The position numbers were made by a program, and so were the translations under genes. The notes below the pieces were generated by a model. That model ran no database searches. It was not told the DNA's origin and worked only from the letters and a program-made list of their open reading frames with translations. This document shows positions 36,202 through 43,279 of a DNA stretch of 43,279 nucleotides, piece after piece. Positions within the stretch are counted from its first letter, which is position 1. The number at the start of each line of letters is the position of its first letter. Source of the stretch: Clostridia bacterium (GTDB lineage: Bacteria > Bacillota > Clostridia > CAKSNL01 > HGM11501); the NCBI GenBank assembly GCA_017411325.1, contig JAFQQJ010000057.1:1-43279 (forward strand), written 5' to 3'.

Positions 36202-37041
36202 CTATAAAAGCATTTTCTTTTTGTATGCTCCGGGGGTTTCCCCTGTCCTTCCGCGGAAAGCGGAGGAAAAATGCGCAGGTGAGTCAAAGCCCGTTTCTTC
36301 CGCTATTTCCGCAATACTTTTTCCGCCGGAAAGCAGAAGCTTTTTCGCCGCACTTATCCTGTATCTTATTATATATTCGTGAAGGGAATATCCCGTGTGC
36401 GCCTTCATCAGGCGGTTTATGTGATATTCGTGATAGTTTACAAGCTCGGAAAGCTCGGAATTTTTTATTTTCCGTGAATAATTTTCTTCTATGTATTTTA
36501 TAATTCTTTCCGTTGCCGCCAGTGACTTTTTGCTTCCGGTTGCCTGAGTTTTTGCCATATCGGTTAAAATCAATTTAAGATGCGCCGATGTTCTTTCTTT
36601 ATAATAAAGGGTTTTTGCGCTGTTTTCTCTGACCAGCTCCTTTGCTTCACTTATTATAAAATCCACACCTTCCAGAGTGAAGGACTCATTAAAAGCCGTA
36701 ACATCGGAAAAAGCTTCAAAAATCGCTTTCTCTTTTTCGTATTTTTCCTTTTTTATCGTGGGAATACTCTTGTTTTTCGCCGCCCCTCTTCTGTCAAAAT
36801 CAAAGTCAATAACGATGACCTCAAAGCTTTCGGGGCCAAGGAAAATATAGGGTGTTCCCGGCGGCCAGTAGACCAGATCACCCTTTTTAAGATTCATTTC
36901 ACTATTCCCCACCTTCATTTTAAGCTCATCCGATAAAAGCATAACAATTCTCGAATCGTAGGAAAGCACCTCATATTTTGTGGGATGGTAAAAAAAGCGT
37001 CCTGCGAATCTGACAAAAGGGTTTATATCCGAAATAATCAC
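36202..37041 (-). CDS. AraC-family transcriptional regulator
   Basis: A 279-aa regulator. The N-terminal half is a cupin-like sensor (MNLKKGDLVYWPPGTPYIF), and the C-terminal 100 residues hold two helix-turn-helix units of the HTH_18 type (NSELSELVNYHEYHINRLMKAHTG and SIAEIAEETGFDSPAHFSSAFRGRTGETP). The start is a GTG at 37041 with GAAGGTG upstream. Proteins of this build usually activate sugar-use genes on binding a small sugar. It lies between the secreted glycan operon (-) and the redox operon (+), so either or both may be targets. Confidence 0.93.
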   Translation of the reverse strand: MIISDINPFVRFAGRFFYHPTKYEVLSYDSRIVMLLSDELKMKVGNSEMNLKKGDLVYWPPGTPYIFLGPESFEVIVIDFDFDRRGAAKNKSIPTIKKEKYEKEKAIFEAFSDVTAFNESFTLEGVDFIISEAKELVRENSAKTLYYKERTSAHLKLILTDMAKTQATGSKKSLAATERIIKYIEENYSRKIKNSELSELVNYHEYHINRLMKAHTGYSLHEYIIRYRISAAKKLLLSGGKSIAEIAEETGFDSPAHFSSAFRGRTGETPGAYKKKMLL

Positions 37042-37063
37042 AAAATCACCTTCAAATGTTTGT

Positions 37064-37121
37064 TTTTTGATAAAAAATATTGTTTTTTTGTATTTATTAT
37101 ATAGTAGTTTTGTGATAAAAT
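37064..37121. promoter_or_regulatory. Candidate operator repeats between araC-type gene and redox operon
   Basis: GATAAAA preceded by a T-rich half occurs at 37069 and 37114, 45 bp apart, and the inverted form of TTTTGTGAT occurs again at 37036-37044 over the regulator's GTG. Direct repeats a few helical turns apart suit an AraC protein. The redox operon has only a weak TTTATT (37093-37098)/TAAAAT (37116-37121) promoter, as expected if it needs an activator. Confidence 0.35.
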
Positions 37122-37124
37122 CAA
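37096..37124 (-). promoter_or_regulatory. Promoter of the AraC-family gene
   Basis: On the minus strand TTGATT (37119-37124), 17 nt, TATAAT (37096-37101). It overlaps the weak plus-strand promoter, so the two cannot be bound by polymerase at once. Confidence 0.75.
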
Positions 37125-37161
37125 GATAGGTTTTTATTGTTTTTATGAAAGGAGGAACCCC

Positions 37162-38208
37162 ATGAGCTTTATCGTAGGCTATAAAATAACGGAGGATCCA
37201 AGATTTATTTCATACATATGTGACCATAAAGACAAGATAAGCGAGGTCTATTTTTCCTGGCGAAGCATGAAAAACGGAAGAAACGACCAGTTAAAGTCGG
37301 AGGACTTAAATCCCCTCTGGGCAGAGAAGATGCAGGAAGAGGACTTGAAAAAGCTTTCCTCCGAAGGCATAAGCTTAAACCTTCTCTTAAACGGAAACTG
37401 CTACGGTGCCGAGTCACAGAGCAGAAGCTTTTTTACTGAGCTTGGTAACACCATTGACTATTTAACCGGATGCTACAGCATAACATCCGTTACGTCAAGC
37501 TCACTTCTGATTGCTAAATTCATAAAGGAAAACTTCCCAAGTTTATCTTTGAGGGCTTCCGTCAACATCGGTGTCGGCACGCCCGAGGCGGCAGACTACT
37601 TAAAGGAGTATTTCGACGGCTTTTATTTAAAGAGAGAATTTAACAGAAACTTTGATGCCATAAAGAAAATGCGTTCCTACTGCGATGATGCGGGCAAAAA
37701 GCTTTATATGCTTGCAAATTCCGGTTGCTTTTCGGATTGCCCCGCAAGAACCTATCACGATAACCTGGTTTCCCACGAAAAAGAAATTTCCGCAATGGAT
37801 AATGCCTATAATTTTGAAGGCTTATGCCACGAATACTTGACAGACAAAAAGAATTTCCTGACTCTGATTAAGGATTCAAACTACGTCCGCCCCGAGGATA
37901 TTCATCTTTATGACGGTCTTTTCGACGGAATTAAGCTTGCCACAAGGCAAAACCCCTTCCCCGTGAGGATTATGCACGCATATCTTACGGGCAGGTACTA
38001 CGGTTCTGTGACAGAGCTTACCGAGCCCGATCATACAGCCTCACTTAAGGGAAAGATTTTAGATAATTCCGCCTTCCCCGACGATTTCGGAAAAACAGTT
38101 GCCTCCTGCAGTAAAAACTGCAGTGAATGTAACTATTGTGAAAATGTACTTAATAAGGTTCTGACAGAAAGAAACCCTGATATATTAACGGTAGAATCAC
38201 AAGATTAA
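37162..38208 (+). CDS. Cys-rich TIM-barrel-like protein, distantly U32-like
   Basis: A 348-aa cytoplasmic protein I do not place firmly. The alternation of strands and helices suggests a TIM barrel. A Cys motif NSGCFSDCPARTYHDN (C189, C193), with C222 after it, resembles the iron-sulfur site of U32-family proteins (UbiU/UbiV, TrhP), and the C-terminus adds CSKNCSECNYC (C316, C320, C323, C326). U32 relatives are oxygen-independent hydroxylases, so a redox role would fit, but the classic U32 signature is not intact. The ATG has AAAGGAGG. It leads the operon of three QueG-like proteins, 22 nt before the first. Confidence 0.6.
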   Translation: MSFIVGYKITEDPRFISYICDHKDKISEVYFSWRSMKNGRNDQLKSEDLNPLWAEKMQEEDLKKLSSEGISLNLLLNGNCYGAESQSRSFFTELGNTIDYLTGCYSITSVTSSSLLIAKFIKENFPSLSLRASVNIGVGTPEAADYLKEYFDGFYLKREFNRNFDAIKKMRSYCDDAGKKLYMLANSGCFSDCPARTYHDNLVSHEKEISAMDNAYNFEGLCHEYLTDKKNFLTLIKDSNYVRPEDIHLYDGLFDGIKLATRQNPFPVRIMHAYLTGRYYGSVTELTEPDHTASLKGKILDNSAFPDDFGKTVASCSKNCSECNYCENVLNKVLTERNPDILTVESQD

Positions 38209-38230
38209 AATTTAAGGAAAGGAAAAAAGT

Positions 38231-39307
38231 ATGCTTACATCAAAAATGATCAAAGAAGCTGCATATGCGGCAGGTGCCGACAAGTGCGGCATCGCACCCA
38301 TATCAAGACTTAAGGGTGCACCCAAGGAAATGAATGTTTCCTATCTTTTCCCCGAAGCAAAGAGCGTAATCGGCTTTGCCTTCAGAATTCCGAGAGGTGT
38401 TCAGCGAGGCATTGAGGAAGGTACACAGTTTTATCAGTACCCCTCCATCGCTTACGGCGGAATCAACGAAATCTTTGCTCCCAACGTACTCTACCAGGTA
38501 GGAAGAGTAATTGAGGACGCAGGATATGAGGCTTTTGTTTACCGTAACACCGGTGCAAGAGGATGCGTTTCCGACATGGACGGAAGCGAGGGTAACTCCC
38601 TTTCTCCCGAAGAGCAGATCGAGTACATCGAGCGCGGTAAGAAAGCAACAGCACACCACAGAAGCGTTCAGTTTACAAGAGCTGCAAGAGAAGGATCAGT
38701 CCCCCCCGACCTTCAGTTCCAGTTCCGCCTTGTTGCCGTTGCCTGCGGACTTGGTGAAATCGGCTGGAGCAAAATGCTCTTAACACCCGAATTCGGCCCT
38801 CTTCAGAGAGTTGCATTTATCTTCACCGATGCTGAGCTTGAGTATGACGAAATGTATTCAGGCGAGCCTCTTTGCAGACGCTGCGGTGCCTGCGTAAGAG
38901 AATGTCCCGGCTCCTGCATTCCCGCAATCAACTCCGGCAAGACCGTAAGAGTTGACCTGGACGGTAAAATCTGCGAGTGGGGCGACATTGATATGTGGCG
39001 TTGCTATGCTTTCTACACTCACGGCGGAAGATATTACAATCCCTTCGTTCCCAAGGAAGTTTTCGATAAAAACGAAAACGGCGATCTTAACTTACTTGAA
39101 GGTAAGACAGAAGCTTCTGAAACCGAAATAATGAAGGTTTACGGTGCTCTTGAAAAGTATTTCCCCAGCTGGGTTGGCTACAATATGGCTAAGTGCGGCG
39201 GATGCATAAGAGGATGCGTATCTGTTCTTGAGAAAAAGGGCGGATGTATGGAAGACCGCTTTAAGGCTCCTCTCCGTACCAAAAAAGCCTGGAAAATGGA
39301 TAGATAA
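38231..39307 (+). CDS. QueG/reductive-dehalogenase-like iron-sulfur protein A
   Basis: A 358-aa cytoplasmic protein of the epoxyqueuosine-reductase/reductive-dehalogenase-like group. The N-terminal 200 residues match the corrinoid-binding-type domain of that group in outline (SVIGFAFRIPRG, a late GLGEIGWSKMLLTPEFGPLQRVAFIFTDA). The iron-sulfur part has CRRCGACVRECPGSC (C215, C218, C221, C225), a conserved C258 in the MWRCYAFY motif and CGGCIRGC (C322, C325, C329): enough for two [4Fe-4S] clusters. It lacks the HEAT-like tRNA-binding tail of QueG and any Tat signal, so it is neither a true QueG nor a respiratory dehalogenase. The substrate is unknown. The gene is followed by a structured tandem repeat. 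Confidence 0.75.
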   Translation: MLTSKMIKEAAYAAGADKCGIAPISRLKGAPKEMNVSYLFPEAKSVIGFAFRIPRGVQRGIEEGTQFYQYPSIAYGGINEIFAPNVLYQVGRVIEDAGYEAFVYRNTGARGCVSDMDGSEGNSLSPEEQIEYIERGKKATAHHRSVQFTRAAREGSVPPDLQFQFRLVAVACGLGEIGWSKMLLTPEFGPLQRVAFIFTDAELEYDEMYSGEPLCRRCGACVRECPGSCIPAINSGKTVRVDLDGKICEWGDIDMWRCYAFYTHGGRYYNPFVPKEVFDKNENGDLNLLEGKTEASETEIMKVYGALEKYFPSWVGYNMAKCGGCIRGCVSVLEKKGGCMEDRFKAPLRTKKAWKMDR

Positions 39308-39535
39308 AAATTTATTTCCACAAAGAAAAAATTTTTATCAAAACAACGAAACGTATAAAAATGCGAACAGCATTTTAGTTTTGTTGTTACAATTAAGAAA
39401 AAATGAACTGTTTTTTCTTAAAAAAATTTATTTCCACAAAGAAAAAATTTTTATCAGAACAACGAAACGTATAAAAATGCGGACAGCATTTTAGTTTTGT
39501 TGTTACAAACAAAGAAAAAACGAACTGTTTTTTCT
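39306..39535 (+). repeat. Tandem pair of a ~116-nt structured repeat
   Basis: Two copies (39306-39420 and 39421-39535, period 116) differ at fewer than ten positions. Each forms a long hairpin, AACAACGAAAC...AAATGC paired with GCATTT...GTTTTGTTGTT (39341-39390 in copy 1), and a second one, AAGAAAAAA with TTTTTTCTT ending in a T-run. Differences between copies fall mainly in loops. The repeat begins on the stop codon of gene A, so it may act as a double terminator or attenuator. Confidence 0.88.
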
Positions 39536-39545
39536 CAGGGTTAAC

Positions 39546-39593
39546 TATAATCTATAAAAAGAAACTGAATTTCAGTTTTGGAAAGGATTTTAT
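39546..39593 (+). promoter_or_regulatory. Possible -10 box and dyad before gene B
   Basis: TATAAT at 39546-39551 has no good -35 at the right distance. A perfect 17-nt dyad (AAACTGAA/TTCAGTTT, 39562-39578) abuts the GGAAAGG ribosome site of gene B. It may be an operator, or a hairpin that controls translation. Confidence 0.4.
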
Positions 39594-40499
39594 ATGCTTA
39601 CAGCTAAAATGATAAAAGAAGCTGCCGCAAAATACGGCGCTTGTCTTTGCGGTATCGGAAGCCTTGACATTTTTGAAGGCGAAAATATCCAGAGAGACCC
39701 CAAAATGATACTCCCCGCTGCAAAGTGCATTATCGGCTTCGGCTTCCCCGTTCCGAAAGCACTTTACAACACAATGGACCGCGGCGTTCAGACAATGCAG
39801 TACACCACAATGGGTGTTAAATACATAGACGAGGAATTTACTGAAATTTTCCTTTTCAGACTCGGTGCTATGATTGAGGATGCAGGATATGATGCCTGCC
39901 TTCAGCGAAGCGTTCCCGGTATGACAATTAAGGGCGACAAGAGAACAAACCCCGAGGTACTTGATACCTACGAGCTTGCTTTGGCTGAGCCCGTTGAAGA
40001 AGGAAAGCCCGCACCCGACGTTATGATTGACTTTGCAAAGGCAGCACGCGCCTGCGGAATCGGTTATGCAGGACGTAGCGGTCACATCCTTGCTCCCAAG
40101 TACGGCCCTTACATCCGTTATGCATTCATCGTAACAGATGCTCCCTTGGAAACAGACGAGCCATTAAAAGAATCCATCTGCGATAATTGCGGTCTTTGCG
40201 AAAATGCCTGCCCCGGTAAAGCAATTTCCGATGAAGGAATTGATACCTGGCAGTGTGCAGTTTACTATAAGGGCGCACACAAATCCAATCCCCTTATGAA
40301 TGACGAATTCTTAAAGGGCAATCCCGACCGTGAAGCAATATTAAATGGTGAATACCGTTTTGATGCGGAAAGTGCAAGAAAGCTTTATCCCGAGCTTAAG
40401 AAGTTCCTTCCCGAATTCAAGGGCTATGCACCCTGCCTTTGCGGTAAAAAGTGCGACAAGGCATGCTTCGATCACTTAAAGGAGGTGGGCAGAATATGA
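39594..40499 (+). CDS. QueG/reductive-dehalogenase-like iron-sulfur protein B
   Basis: A 301-aa paralogue of protein A, and closest to it at the N-terminus (MLTAKMIKEAA; EDAGYDAC). Cluster motif CDNCGLCENACPGKAI (C196, C199, C202, C206), the conserved C221 in WQCAVYY, and a C-terminal CLCGKKCDKAC (C281, C283, C287, C291). The mid-region GIGYAGRSGHILAPKYGPYIRYAFIVTDAP matches the equivalent block in proteins A and C. No signal or membrane segment. The ATG has GGAAAGG. Its stop overlaps the start of gene C (ATGA), implying translational coupling and perhaps a B-C complex. Confidence 0.75.
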   Translation: MLTAKMIKEAAAKYGACLCGIGSLDIFEGENIQRDPKMILPAAKCIIGFGFPVPKALYNTMDRGVQTMQYTTMGVKYIDEEFTEIFLFRLGAMIEDAGYDACLQRSVPGMTIKGDKRTNPEVLDTYELALAEPVEEGKPAPDVMIDFAKAARACGIGYAGRSGHILAPKYGPYIRYAFIVTDAPLETDEPLKESICDNCGLCENACPGKAISDEGIDTWQCAVYYKGAHKSNPLMNDEFLKGNPDREAILNGEYRFDAESARKLYPELKKFLPEFKGYAPCLCGKKCDKACFDHLKEVGRI

Positions 40500-41431
40500 A
40501 GACAGCTTTAACAGAATTTGCGAAAAAGGTGGGCGCCGACGGTATCGGCTTTGCTCCCGTTGATCGTTTCGGTGAAAACTCCGTTATAAAGGAAATTATG
40601 CCCGAAGCAAAAACAGTTATCGGTCTTTTGTTCCGAGTTCTCCGTGGCTCTTACCGCGGCGTTGAAGAAGGAACAACTTATTATCAGTATTCCACCATGG
40701 GCGTTGAAACCATCGAAGAAACAGTTATGCCCATGACAAGCCTCCGTGTATGTAACTTCCTTGAAGAAGAAGGCTTCCTTGCCCTTCCTCAGAGAAGAAT
40801 CCAGACCGTTATGGCAGCAGATGATGACACCAATCCCGAAATGGACTACACCTCAATTTATAAGGGCGTTAAGAAGGAGCTTCAGATGGACTTTGACGAA
40901 GCGGCTGTTCTTACAGGTCTTGGCGAAAGAGGACTTCACGGCAAGGTTCTTAACGAAGAATACGGCCCCTTCATCCGTTACTGCTTCGTATTGACCGACG
41001 CTGAAATCGAAGGCGACGAGGTAAAAACTCCCTCCCTTTGCGACAAGTGCGGTAAATGTATCGCTGCCTGCCCCGGTAAGGCAATCGACAAGGACGGAAA
41101 ACTCGATAACTGGAAGTGCACAGTTTACTATAACGGTGCCTGCGGTCTTAAAAACCCCTTTATGCCTCCCGATGCTTTTGCAGACCTTCCCGACAGACTC
41201 CAGATCATTGCCGGCGAAGCTGACATAACACCCGAGCGCGCAAAGGAAATACTGGAAGAAATCCACTTCTATCCTGCAATCAAACACAACTACTCTCCCT
41301 CAATCTGCGGAAGAGCCTGCGATATGGCTTGCTATGTCCACTTAGAAGAAAAGGGCGTACTTAAGAAAAAGTTTAATACACCCTTCAGAAAGAGAGAAGA
41401 GTGGAGGTTTGACTTAAATGATTTTCGCTAA
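40496..41431 (+). CDS. QueG/reductive-dehalogenase-like iron-sulfur protein C
   Basis: From the ATG at 40496 (AAAGGAGG upstream, overlapping gene B's TGA by 4 nt) a 311-aa third paralogue. It shows AKTVIGLLFRVLRGSYRG near the N-terminus, GLGERGLHGKVLNEEYGPFIRYCFVLTDAE, CDKCGKCIAACPGKAI (C182, C185, C188, C192), C208 in WKCTVYY, and C271/C275/C279 in CGRACDMAC. All three paralogues keep the same Cys layout, so all probably hold two clusters. Its last 14 nt overlap the start of the glycosidase-like gene, so B, C and the next gene are tightly coupled. Confidence 0.75.
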   Translation: MKTALTEFAKKVGADGIGFAPVDRFGENSVIKEIMPEAKTVIGLLFRVLRGSYRGVEEGTTYYQYSTMGVETIEETVMPMTSLRVCNFLEEEGFLALPQRRIQTVMAADDDTNPEMDYTSIYKGVKKELQMDFDEAAVLTGLGERGLHGKVLNEEYGPFIRYCFVLTDAEIEGDEVKTPSLCDKCGKCIAACPGKAIDKDGKLDNWKCTVYYNGACGLKNPFMPPDAFADLPDRLQIIAGEADITPERAKEILEEIHFYPAIKHNYSPSICGRACDMACYVHLEEKGVLKKKFNTPFRKREEWRFDLNDFR

Positions 41432-43124
41432 GTTTTACGGCATAAATGACAGAGGCGAAGTAATAGACGCCATAATCACCCAGAAGGACAACGTCGTAAC
41501 CCTTACCATTCCGAAGGAAAGGGTTATGCCCTGTCAGTATCTTGATATACATTCTCCCTATTTCACTGCGAAAGCAGGAGAAGAAGGTTATTTCTTTTCT
41601 TCTCCCATTCAGCGTCAGGGCATTATAACCCGATTTAAATCGCAGGGAGATTTTACTCTCTGTTCCGATGAGAATCCCACCCTTTTAATCGGTGCAAAGC
41701 GTGATAATTTCAGCATAATTGCCTATCCCGATGGAATGAGATATGATATGTCCCAGGCTCTCTGGACAAAGGATAACGAATATAACCTTTGCTACAGAAT
41801 CCGCCTCGGCGGAGATGCTCCCTATGAGGATATATCCGTTAACTTCTACATTTTACCCAAAGGAACGGAATATTCCGAAATGGCAGTTTACTACAGAAAT
41901 CTCCTTCTTTCAAAGGGGATAATTAAGCCTATAACAGAGAAATCAAAAGAAAGAGCAGCCGTTGCCTATGCAAAGGATGCTCCCGAAATAAGAATCCGTA
42001 TGGGCTGGAAGCCTGCCCCCTCTCCCGTTGCCGATCAGACATTGGAGAATGAACCACCGATGCATGTTGCCTGCACATTCCGTGATGTTATGAAGTTTAT
42101 TGACGAGCTTAAGGCAGCAGGCATAGACAAAGCACAGCTTTGTTTAGTCGGCTGGAACAAGTCCGGCCACGACGGAAGATGGCCCGATGCCTTCCCCGTT
42201 GAGCCTCTTTTAGGCGGAGAAGAAGGTCTTCGCGAGCTTATAAGCTATGCAAAGGCAAACGGTTATGCTATCGTTTGTCACACAAACTCCACCGATGCTT
42301 ATCCCATCTCTCCCAAAACCGAGGGAAATCTGGTTTTAAATGAGCAGGGAAAGGAGCACGAAGGCGGTGTATGGAGCGGTGGAAGAGCAAGAAGACTCTG
42401 CCCCAAAAAAGCTTTGGAATTCGGCAGGGAAATTCTTCCCAAGGTTGCCGATCTGGGATTTTCCGGACTTCACTACATTGATGTTTTAGCGGTAATTTCA
42501 CCAATGAAATGTGCAAATCCCGCACATCCCGTGACAAGAAGAGAAACCGTTTCCTACTACAAGGAGCTTATGGGTATGTGTCACGAGCTTTTCGGCGGCT
42601 TTGCATCGGAAGGTGCATTTGACTTTGCAGAAGAATTTGTGGATTACGGTTTTTACATTTCAAACAACCGTCCTCCTCATCCCCTGGCAGACGAATACAT
42701 CCCCCTCTGGGAGCTTATCTACCACGGATTTATACTCTACAATGTTTCAACCGCAACGGTAAATGTAAACATACGAGATATTAACGACCAGCTGATGTTC
42801 GCAGAATATGGCGGAAGATTAAGCTATTATGTTTATCAGAAGTTTATCACCGCCACAGCTTCAAACACCAACTGGCTCGGCAAGGACGACCTTACATTAG
42901 ACGGCGAAGAAATGGCAAAAACCGTTGCCGTTATAAAAGAAGGCTACGAAAAGCATAAAAAGTATTTCAGCCTTCAGGAAGTTACTATGGATAAGCACGA
43001 AATAAAGGGCGATGTCCGCATTGTAACCTTCGGCGACGGAACAAAATTAATTGTCAATTACGGCGATAATGAATACATTGACGGCGATATAACCATCGGC
43101 GCAAAAGATTATCTGTATCTTTAA
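41418..43124 (+). CDS. Cytoplasmic glycoside-hydrolase-like TIM-barrel protein
   Basis: A 568-aa protein without a signal peptide. Residues 1-160 look like an N-terminal beta-sandwich; 200-460 look like a TIM barrel with LCLVGWNKSGHDGRWPD, YAIVCHTNSTDAYP, a likely nucleophile D355 in HYIDVL and a likely acid/base E398 in GGFASEGAFDF; a small beta domain ends the protein. The pattern recalls the DUF5696/GH101-like glycosidases, but I cannot name the family securely. The ATG at 41418 has GGAGG, and 14 nt overlap the preceding redox gene. It is the last gene of the operon, followed by the terminal repeat. The context suggests it acts on the same substrate as the QueG-like proteins. Confidence 0.6.
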   Translation: MIFAKFYGINDRGEVIDAIITQKDNVVTLTIPKERVMPCQYLDIHSPYFTAKAGEEGYFFSSPIQRQGIITRFKSQGDFTLCSDENPTLLIGAKRDNFSIIAYPDGMRYDMSQALWTKDNEYNLCYRIRLGGDAPYEDISVNFYILPKGTEYSEMAVYYRNLLLSKGIIKPITEKSKERAAVAYAKDAPEIRIRMGWKPAPSPVADQTLENEPPMHVACTFRDVMKFIDELKAAGIDKAQLCLVGWNKSGHDGRWPDAFPVEPLLGGEEGLRELISYAKANGYAIVCHTNSTDAYPISPKTEGNLVLNEQGKEHEGGVWSGGRARRLCPKKALEFGREILPKVADLGFSGLHYIDVLAVISPMKCANPAHPVTRRETVSYYKELMGMCHELFGGFASEGAFDFAEEFVDYGFYISNNRPPHPLADEYIPLWELIYHGFILYNVSTATVNVNIRDINDQLMFAEYGGRLSYYVYQKFITATASNTNWLGKDDLTLDGEEMAKTVAVIKEGYEKHKKYFSLQEVTMDKHEIKGDVRIVTFGDGTKLIVNYGDNEYIDGDITIGAKDYLYL

Positions 43125-43138
43125 TAAAAAGCTGAGCA

Positions 43139-43279
43139 TTCGGCGGTACTTATTAGGGAGAAGCCGGTTTTGGCTTGTTATTTTCCGCTGATAGTGCGCA
43201 AAAAAACGCAGACATACGCCAGTATGACTGCGTTTTTTAACTTCTCTAAGGCGAAAAATTCCTAACCCAAAACTGCGAA
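43139..43279. repeat. Right copy of the terminal inverted repeat
   Basis: The exact reverse complement of bases 1-141. It begins 15 nt after the stop of the last gene and has the same orientation relative to transcription as the left copy has to its own gene. Confidence 0.95.
43201..43238 (+). terminator. Terminator-like hairpin inside the right repeat
   Basis: The mirror of the left hairpin: a 17-position stem with one mismatch, a 4-nt loop and a TTTTTT run on the plus strand, about 80 nt after the last stop. It probably ends the redox operon transcript. Confidence 0.6.

Noticed and set aside
37042..37161. A cobalamin riboswitch upstream of the possibly corrinoid-dependent operon
   Set aside because: The interval is short and AT-rich and has no B12-box-like conserved segment.
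38231..39307. Protein A as the cell's queuosine enzyme QueG
   Set aside because: The HEAT-like C-terminal tRNA-binding part is missing, there are three tandem paralogues, and no queuosine genes are nearby.
39306..39535. Tandem repeats read as a CRISPR array
   Set aside because: The unit is 116 nt with no unique spacers between short repeats, and there are no cas genes.
1..43279. Window as a complete linear plasmid, phage or transposon with terminal inverted repeats
   Set aside because: It carries rpsB, tsf, topA, dnaX and SRP RNA in normal chromosomal order and no replication, transposase or phage genes; a contig ending in a dispersed repeat explains the ends better.

Overview
The window looks like a chromosomal piece of an uncultured, low-to-moderate GC Firmicute, most likely a Clostridia-type anaerobe. 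Three things point there. The housekeeping order is that of Firmicutes: dprA-topA-trmFO near rpsB-tsf, greA near trmR-trhP, and a large-type SRP RNA directly before dnaX-ebfC-recR. The promoters are very regular (TTGACA-like box, 17 nt, TATAAT-like box) with strong AAGGAGG-type ribosome sites. The surface proteins are SLH proteins and copper-amine-oxidase-like stalk proteins. The two ends of the window are exact inverted copies of one 141-nt sequence, so the contig probably stops in a dispersed repeat.

Layout. 0.1-2.9 kb (-): a STAND/NB-ARC-like NTPase with C-terminal TPRs. 3.0-9.4 kb (-): tsf, rpsB, trmFO, topA, dprA. 9.6-15.4 kb (+): an unrecognised protein, greA, trmR and a U32-family tRNA hydroxylation gene, a DUF1858 protein, then an operon of a WecG/TagA glycosyltransferase, a lipoprotein and tmk. 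15.4-23.4 kb (-): a YgjV-like membrane protein and two very large SLH-domain surface proteins. 23.7-26.8 kb (+): SRP RNA, dnaX, ebfC, recR. 26.8-29.9 kb (-): an HtpX-like protease and a GH78 alpha-L-rhamnosidase, transcribed divergently from a metallo-beta-lactamase-fold gene (+). 30.8-36.1 kb (-): two secreted carbohydrate-active or carbohydrate-binding proteins with stalk domains. 36.2 kb (-): an AraC-type regulator. 37.2-43.1 kb (+): an operon of a U32-like Cys-rich protein, three paralogous QueG/reductive-dehalogenase-like iron-sulfur proteins, and a cytoplasmic glycosidase-like protein.

The first 29 kb is mostly core information processing (translation, tRNA modification, topology, recombination, replication) mixed with cell-surface construction. 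The last 14 kb is accessory. Secreted glycan binders and hydrolases, a rhamnosidase, an AraC regulator and a redox operon sit together. My inference is that they form one catabolic locus in which a plant- or host-derived glycoside is bound, trimmed and imported, and its sugar or aglycone is then reductively modified. The tandem QueG-like trio with the U32-like protein is the best candidate for an undescribed pathway. Other points to check are the terminal repeat, a 116-nt structured tandem repeat inside the redox operon, a possible frameshift site in dnaX, and divergent promoters that share one -35 element.
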